Assembly (NCBI GenBank): GCA_947038135.1
Contig: CAMQVM010000089.1
Location: 1-6,707 of the forward strand
Length of the DNA stretch: 6,707 bases
Source of the DNA: an uncultured Rikenellaceae bacterium
GTDB taxonomy: Bacteria > Bacteroidota > Bacteroidia > Bacteroidales > Rikenellaceae
Direction of reading: 5' to 3'
The notes under the pieces are model-generated. The model did not search any database. It was not told the origin of the DNA and saw only the letters and a program-made list of their open reading frames with translations. This document shows positions 6,672-6,707 of this stretch, one piece after another (the stretch's first letter is position 1; each line of letters starts with the position of its first letter). Made by a program: the position numbers and the translations under genes.

Positions 6672-6707
6672 ATATACTTAATTGATAGCTTTAAGGCTTA
6701 AATCAAG
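6672..6707 (-). promoter_or_regulatory. A/T-rich upstream region of the regulator operon, probable promoter area
   Basis: These last bases precede the likely first gene of the regulator-glnN-dxs cluster, so a promoter is expected here or just beyond the window edge. Two weak symmetries are present: TTGAT (6682-6686) facing ATCAA (6702-6706), and the near-palindrome AGCTTTAAGGCT (6687-6698). I cannot place a convincing Bacteroidota -7 element (TAnnTTTG). The call rests mainly on position. Confidence 0.25.

Noticed and set aside
6630..6707. A sigma-type promoter built from TTGAT near 6706 and TATATA near 6673-6678
   Set aside because: The spacing is too long for a standard promoter and the Bacteroidota -7 consensus is not met, so only a probable promoter area is listed.

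Overview
The window reads as a chromosomal fragment of an A+T-rich member of the Bacteroidota, probably order Bacteroidales. Three things point there: a full-length type III glutamine synthetase of the Bacteroides GlnN kind, a membrane-anchored AraC-type regulator with a 7-helix N-terminal domain, and the lack of convincing Shine-Dalgarno sequences. No lower taxon can be supported from the sequence alone.

The window is densely coding and all four real genes lie on the minus strand, so transcription runs from high to low coordinates. In that order they are: a 7TM-AraC regulator (6629-5448), type III glutamine synthetase glnN (5423-3234), 1-deoxy-D-xylulose-5-phosphate synthase dxs (3203-1338, TTG start), and a NhaP/Kef-like cation:proton antiporter (1243-65). 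The first three are separated by only 24 and 30 nt and look like one operon. A 94-nt gap with a terminator-like hairpin (1280-1323) separates dxs from the antiporter. A second long inverted repeat (14-49) lies just past the antiporter stop codon. No stretch longer than about 100 nt lacks a gene, and I see no RNA gene, mobile element or CRISPR array.

The genes cover ammonium assimilation (GlnN), the first step of the MEP isoprenoid and thiamine/pyridoxal precursor route (Dxs), and monovalent cation/proton homeostasis. The membrane regulator is placed to control at least glnN, perhaps itself as well. This link rests on gene order only.

I do not see a new defence or mobile system here. The signals not explained by the ordinary genes are regulatory. 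One is a threefold 18-bp tandem repeat that triplicates the start region of the regulator gene and creates two in-frame four-codon mini-ORFs ahead of it. The other is an 18-bp palindrome, TTGTAA-N6-TTACAA, that fills most of the 24-nt gap before glnN and touches its start codon.
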